Positions 14,073 to 16,901 of a stretch of 16,901 nt of DNA are shown piece after piece. Under the pieces are notes generated by a model that did not search any database, was not told where the DNA came from, and was given only the letters and a program-made list of their open reading frames with translations. Location of the stretch: assembly GCA_031546715.1 (NCBI GenBank), contig JAVBKA010000018.1:1-16901 (forward strand), read 5' to 3'. The position numbers were made by a program, and so were the translations under genes. The stretch is from JAVBKA01 sp031546715. Its GTDB lineage: Bacteria > Bacillota > Clostridia > Oscillospirales > UBA929. Every line of letters starts with the position of its first letter. Positions within the stretch are counted from its first letter, which is position 1.

Positions 14073-14264
14073 GAAAAACATTTACTGAATTGCTTACGAG
14101 CGTATTTTTACTACATATGCCGTAAAAATGTCGGATAATACCTATATATAGAGAGCGAAAAATTACGCACACAAATGCCGTCAACGTATAACATATTGCA
14201 GTAGCTTTTATATTTTGATTATGGTACAATATAGAAATCATCAGCCGTAATTGGAAGTGAACGA

Positions 14265-15779
14265 ATGAAAGTCCGCAATTTCTCAAAAACAGCACTGGCT
14301 TTAATATTTCTAATGTTTACTATTTTGAGCATTGCAGGCTTTATCGCCCTTGATGAGTACAAACAAGGGACTGTACTGCTTCTAAGTGGGATTATCGCCG
14401 TCACAGTTTTTGCGGCAGTGTTTTTGTTTCACTCTTATATAGAACGCGCGCCCCGCTATATCGCCGCTCTCGGCGTGGTCATCGGCGTGGCGTTGCGGTT
14501 AATCATTATTTTCAGCACAAACATCACGCCAGAGGCGGATTTTGCCCGATTTATGAAGACGGCACAAGCCTTTGCTGGGTCTGGAAATTTTCCCGAGCCA
14601 GACTATATCGCCGCTTTTCCCCATATTTTAGGTTATCCGCTGGTACTGTCTGGGGTTTTCAAAATAGCGGGAGTTTCGGTGCTGGGAGCGCAGCTTTTCA
14701 ACGTCTTTTTAGGTGCAATTTCCATTTTACTGGTGTTTTTAATAGCCGAAAAAATCTTTGGACTGACGGCGGGCTTTATTTCCTCCCTGCTGTACGCCCT
14801 GTTTCCTGACCATGCAATCGCCGCCGCAATTCCCTGTGCCGAGCCTTTATTTACGGCGTTAATGCTACTGGCGTGTTACATAATGTCCTGCATTGCACAA
14901 TCTCAGACTAAGGCGAAGACTTTGTATTTGTATGTAACACTGGGTATTTGCACTGGTGTTTTGAATATTATACGGCCCGTGGGCAGTGTACTTTTAATTG
15001 CGGTTTTGATTATACATTTTGCTTTTCTCTGCACTCAGCAAGTAAAGGAAAAAAAGCAGGAGCTTGCTTCAAGGCTGATGATAATTTTAGTACCTGTGCT
15101 TATTTTGCTTGTAACCTTTTATGTTCCCAACGCTGTGTTTAAAAATATGGCGTCCAGCGTGTTAGACCAACAGGTGGCGGACAATGCCCCCGGCTGGAAT
15201 TTTTACGTTGGCATGGAACCTTCTACTGGAGGCTGGAGCACTCAAGACTTTGCCCAGTACACTCGTCTCCACGGCGCGGGGCTGTCTCCCAACGAGCTGC
15301 AAAAGACGTTTTGGGACATGGGTGTTGACAGAGCTAAGGAAAATTTTGCAGACGGCAAAATGGGCAGTCTGATTGTCACAAAATTTCGACGTATATGGAG
15401 CGTAGACCGTGGCATGACGTACTGGCTCAGTCAAATGGACGGTGAAAAAACGCCTCTTGACGCCAATCGGAAAAATATCGAATTTTTATCTAATATGTTT
15501 TGGTTTGCGGTGCTGATTCTTGCCGCTGTTGGCACACTTTGTCATATACGCAGCGGCGGTGTGACAGTTTGGCTTTGTGTTTTGATTATTGTGGGGCTAG
15601 TGCTTTTGTACTTGGTGCTGGAAGCAAATCCTCGTTACCATTACCCTGTTGATGCACTTGTAAGTGTTCTGGCAGGAGGGATTACAGGGCTTTCCTATAT
15701 GTCGTTGCAAAAAAGGAAGACGAAGTCTGAGCGCAGTGAAAAACCCAAAGTAGCGAAGCGCAAACCTACCGCGCGTTAA
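14265..15779 (+). CDS. GT-C fold (PMT/ArnT-like, family 39-type) glycosyltransferase
   Basis: A 504-residue polytopic membrane protein with about a dozen hydrophobic segments, resembling enzymes that move a sugar from a polyprenyl-phosphate carrier to an acceptor outside the membrane. The first extracellular loop holds the acidic motif TPEADFARFM (88-97, D92 as likely catalytic acid). Typical later features are the loop GYPLVLSGVFKIAG, YALFPDHAIAAAIPCAEPLFTAL, the IRPVGS segment and the near-C-terminal ANPRYHYPVDALVSVLAGG. The tail is basic (QKRKTKSERSEKPKVAKRKP). The ATG has GGAAGTGA upstream. It is divergent from rpmH and 40 bases before the lipoprotein gene, possibly one transcript. Substrate and acceptor are unknown. 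Confidence 0.8.
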   Translation: MKVRNFSKTALALIFLMFTILSIAGFIALDEYKQGTVLLLSGIIAVTVFAAVFLFHSYIERAPRYIAALGVVIGVALRLIIIFSTNITPEADFARFMKTAQAFAGSGNFPEPDYIAAFPHILGYPLVLSGVFKIAGVSVLGAQLFNVFLGAISILLVFLIAEKIFGLTAGFISSLLYALFPDHAIAAAIPCAEPLFTALMLLACYIMSCIAQSQTKAKTLYLYVTLGICTGVLNIIRPVGSVLLIAVLIIHFAFLCTQQVKEKKQELASRLMIILVPVLILLVTFYVPNAVFKNMASSVLDQQVADNAPGWNFYVGMEPSTGGWSTQDFAQYTRLHGAGLSPNELQKTFWDMGVDRAKENFADGKMGSLIVTKFRRIWSVDRGMTYWLSQMDGEKTPLDANRKNIEFLSNMFWFAVLILAAVGTLCHIRSGGVTVWLCVLIIVGLVLLYLVLEANPRYHYPVDALVSVLAGGITGLSYMSLQKRKTKSERSEKPKVAKRKPTAR

Positions 15780-15819
15780 TATTACGTAATTCCTATTTAT
15801 ATATTTTTGGAGGACAACC

Positions 15820-16494
15820 ATGAAAAAACTTCTGCTGACCGCGCTTGCTCTGGCACTGACCCTTTCCCTTGCCGCCTGCCAACCCAAGGCTTCCCCGTCA
15901 CTATCGCCATCACCGTCCCCTTCAATGTCGGAAAGCCCATCACCATCGGAAAGCCCGTCACCGTCAGAAAGTCCGTCACCGTCAGAGAGTCCGTCACCGT
16001 CAGAGAGTCCGTCACCATCAGAAAATCCACTGCCAATAGCATCTCCTGCCGAGGGTTGGAATACATATACTGACACTGACTCTATGTACGCCTTTAACTA
16101 TCCAAGCAATTGGGAGACAGTACAAGACGTTGTCGGCACAGATGTAGCAGTCCTAGCCGAACCGATTGACGACTTTTCTGCAAATGTAACAGTACTTATT
16201 CAAGAAGCAGACCCTACACTTATAACGGCTACAAAAGAAGAGTTTCAAGAGGTCTACAGCTCAATGTTAGGCGAATGCACAATTTTATCCTTGGAAGATA
16301 TAACTATTTCAGGCGAAGCAGGCAAGGCACTTAGCTATGTGTACTCACAAGAAGGCTTTGAACTGCAAGCGATACAGCACTTTTTTAACAAGGGCGATAG
16401 TTGTTACCTTATGACCGCCACGGCGTTGATGTCTAATTATGCAGACTATGAAGCAGAGTTTAAAACAATCTCCGAAGGATTTGTAGCAAACTAA
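15820..16494 (+). CDS. Lipoprotein with Ser/Pro repeat linker and PsbP/DUF1795-like domain
   Basis: A 224-residue surface lipoprotein: signal peptide with lipobox LAAC (C20), a low-complexity linker (residues 24-76) built of SPSPS and five exact ESPSPS units (38-67), then a globular domain from about 77. The domain begins YTDTDSMYAFNYPSNWETVQ and contains ANVTVLIQEADPTL, EEFQEVYSSML and AIQHFFNKGDSCYLMTATA. This order resembles the PsbP/DUF1795 group of extracellular domains; that assignment is moderate. The start has GGAGG six bases upstream. The linker presumably spans the cell wall. No enzymatic role is visible. Confidence 0.8.
   Translation: MKKLLLTALALALTLSLAACQPKASPSLSPSPSPSMSESPSPSESPSPSESPSPSESPSPSESPSPSENPLPIASPAEGWNTYTDTDSMYAFNYPSNWETVQDVVGTDVAVLAEPIDDFSANVTVLIQEADPTLITATKEEFQEVYSSMLGECTILSLEDITISGEAGKALSYVYSQEGFELQAIQHFFNKGDSCYLMTATALMSNYADYEAEFKTISEGFVAN
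15931..16020 (+). repeat. Five 18-bp in-frame repeats coding ESPSPS
   Basis: Five consecutive 18-base units (for example GAGAGTCCGTCACCGTCA) encode ESPSPS. The last three are nearly identical in DNA, so the array can gain or lose units without a frameshift. Confidence 0.85.
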
Positions 16495-16497
16495 TCT

Positions 16498-16537
16498 AAC
16501 TTTATCGGATGCACCAACAGGTGCATCCGATAAAGTT
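16498..16537 (+). terminator. Terminator after the lipoprotein gene
   Basis: A perfect 18-bp inverted repeat AACTTTATCGGATGCACC / GGTGCATCCGATAAAGTT with an AACA loop, starting three bases after the stop. It is not followed by a clean T-run on the plus strand. Confidence 0.7.
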
Positions 16538-16764
16538 AAAAGTTTTGCTTGAGCTATTCGAATTGACTTGCGTATTGCGCCCAAAGTTGCGGCAGTCTAG
16601 ACGCTGTCGCTGCCACGTTCTACGACCGCCGCTCCGCGCTACGTGGTTGTAGGTTGTGGGTTGCTAGCTTTTTGTGCTGGGTTGGTGATATTTTTAGGTT
16701 GCGATTATCACCGCAGTTGGTGGCTATGGTGACCACCCCGCCCTTTGGGCACCCCTCCATAGAG
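16538..16764. repeat. Repeat fragments between lipoprotein gene and transposase
   Basis: AAAAGTTTTGCTTGAGC near 16540 is the first part of the head module seen at 4786 and 10665. The stretch 16560-16731 has a CCACG/CGTGG hairpin around 16613-16645 but no gene. At 16732-16764, ACCACCCCG ... CACCCCTCC is a copy of one arm of the 2557-2698 element; it stops at AGAG, where the other copies go on with GGGAAT. Confidence 0.55.
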
Positions 16765-16783
16765 TAATGTCAACAACTTAAGG

Positions 16784-16901
16784 TCAAAGATGAGATTTCA
16801 GGTTAAGATTAGCGTTGAAGAAAGGCTTAAAAATTCTAGGGAAAGACCGATTATGACGAATAGGAGAAACAACCCTAGCCAAAGTCTTGATAACATCTTC
16901 A
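16784..16901 (-). CDS. C-terminal end of a DDE (IS4-like) transposase, partial
   Basis: The minus-strand frame from the window edge to TGA at 16786-16784 gives 38 residues. It contains VVSPIRHNRSFPRIF, close to the PIRxxRSFPR motif that closes many IS4-type transposases, then a short polar tail ending LKSHL. The rest of the gene lies beyond the window. The last bases before the repeat arm (TAATGTCAACAACTTAAGG, 16765-16783) may be the insertion-sequence end. The family call rests on this short motif. Confidence 0.55.
   Translation of the reverse strand, partial: EDVIKTLARVVSPIRHNRSFPRIFKPFFNANLNLKSHL

Noticed and set aside
13989..14264. Possible replication origin next to rpmH
   Set aside because: No DnaA boxes, no AT-rich 13-mer array and no dnaA were found.
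15597..16076. Minus-strand frame with repeated SDGDGL
   Set aside because: It is the antisense shadow of the ESPSPS repeat of the lipoprotein gene and overlaps the glycosyltransferase end.
16790..16901. Plus-strand frame beginning MRFQVKISVEERLKNSRERP
   Set aside because: It is the complement of the transposase-like frame, has no ribosome site, and the minus strand carries the recognisable PIRxxRSFPR motif.

Overview
The window looks like chromosome from an anaerobic Gram-positive bacterium of the Clostridia, most like the Oscillospiraceae/Ruminococcaceae. The evidence is the rpmH-rnpA-yidD-yidC-jag block with a lipoprotein-type YidC, clean sigma-A promoters (TTGACA-17-TATAAT), strong GGAGG ribosome sites, frequent GTG/TTG starts, Gram-positive lipoproteins and a C_GCAxxG_C_C redox protein. 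Genus assignment is inference. No tRNA, rRNA or CRISPR array was seen.

Layout. 16-2388 (minus): feoAB ferrous-iron uptake operon; FeoA has a His-rich N-terminal extension and FeoB stops just before its usual last membrane helix. 2389-2857: no gene, but an inverted-repeat (MITE-like) element. 2858-4773 (plus): an ECF-like sigma factor overlapping a membrane-anchored serpin whose N-terminus resembles that of sigma-linked membrane proteins; this pair is the most interesting system here. 4774-5963: about 1.2 kb of hairpin-rich non-coding repeat, including two tandem 391-bp units. 5964-8692 (minus): accessory genes, namely a compact MotA-like channel with no clear start, a PPOX flavoprotein, a C_GCAxxG_C_C protein, and an unrecognised secreted protein preceded by a small ORF carrying a G8 tract. 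8727-10159 (minus): an isolated FliD-like filament-cap protein with its own promoter, possible structured leader and terminator. 10286-10658 (minus): a small zinc-ribbon membrane protein. 10665-11222: an inverted copy of the 4786-5220 repeat. 11228-14072 (minus): rpmH-rnpA-yidD-yidC-jag with promoter and terminator. 14265-16537 (plus): a GT-C type glycosyltransferase and a lipoprotein with an ESPSPS repeat linker. 16538-16901: repeat fragments and the 3' end of a transposase gene that appears to sit inside a repeat arm.

How the parts fit. The core block (ribosomal protein L34, RNase P protein, YidD, YidC, KhpB/Jag) serves translation, RNA processing and membrane-protein insertion and is conserved in Firmicutes, but dnaA is not beside rpmH and accessory DNA flanks both ends. 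The remaining genes are short transcription units separated by repeats, as expected for a rearranged accessory region. All functional statements rest on reading the sequence and recalled family features; no search was run.
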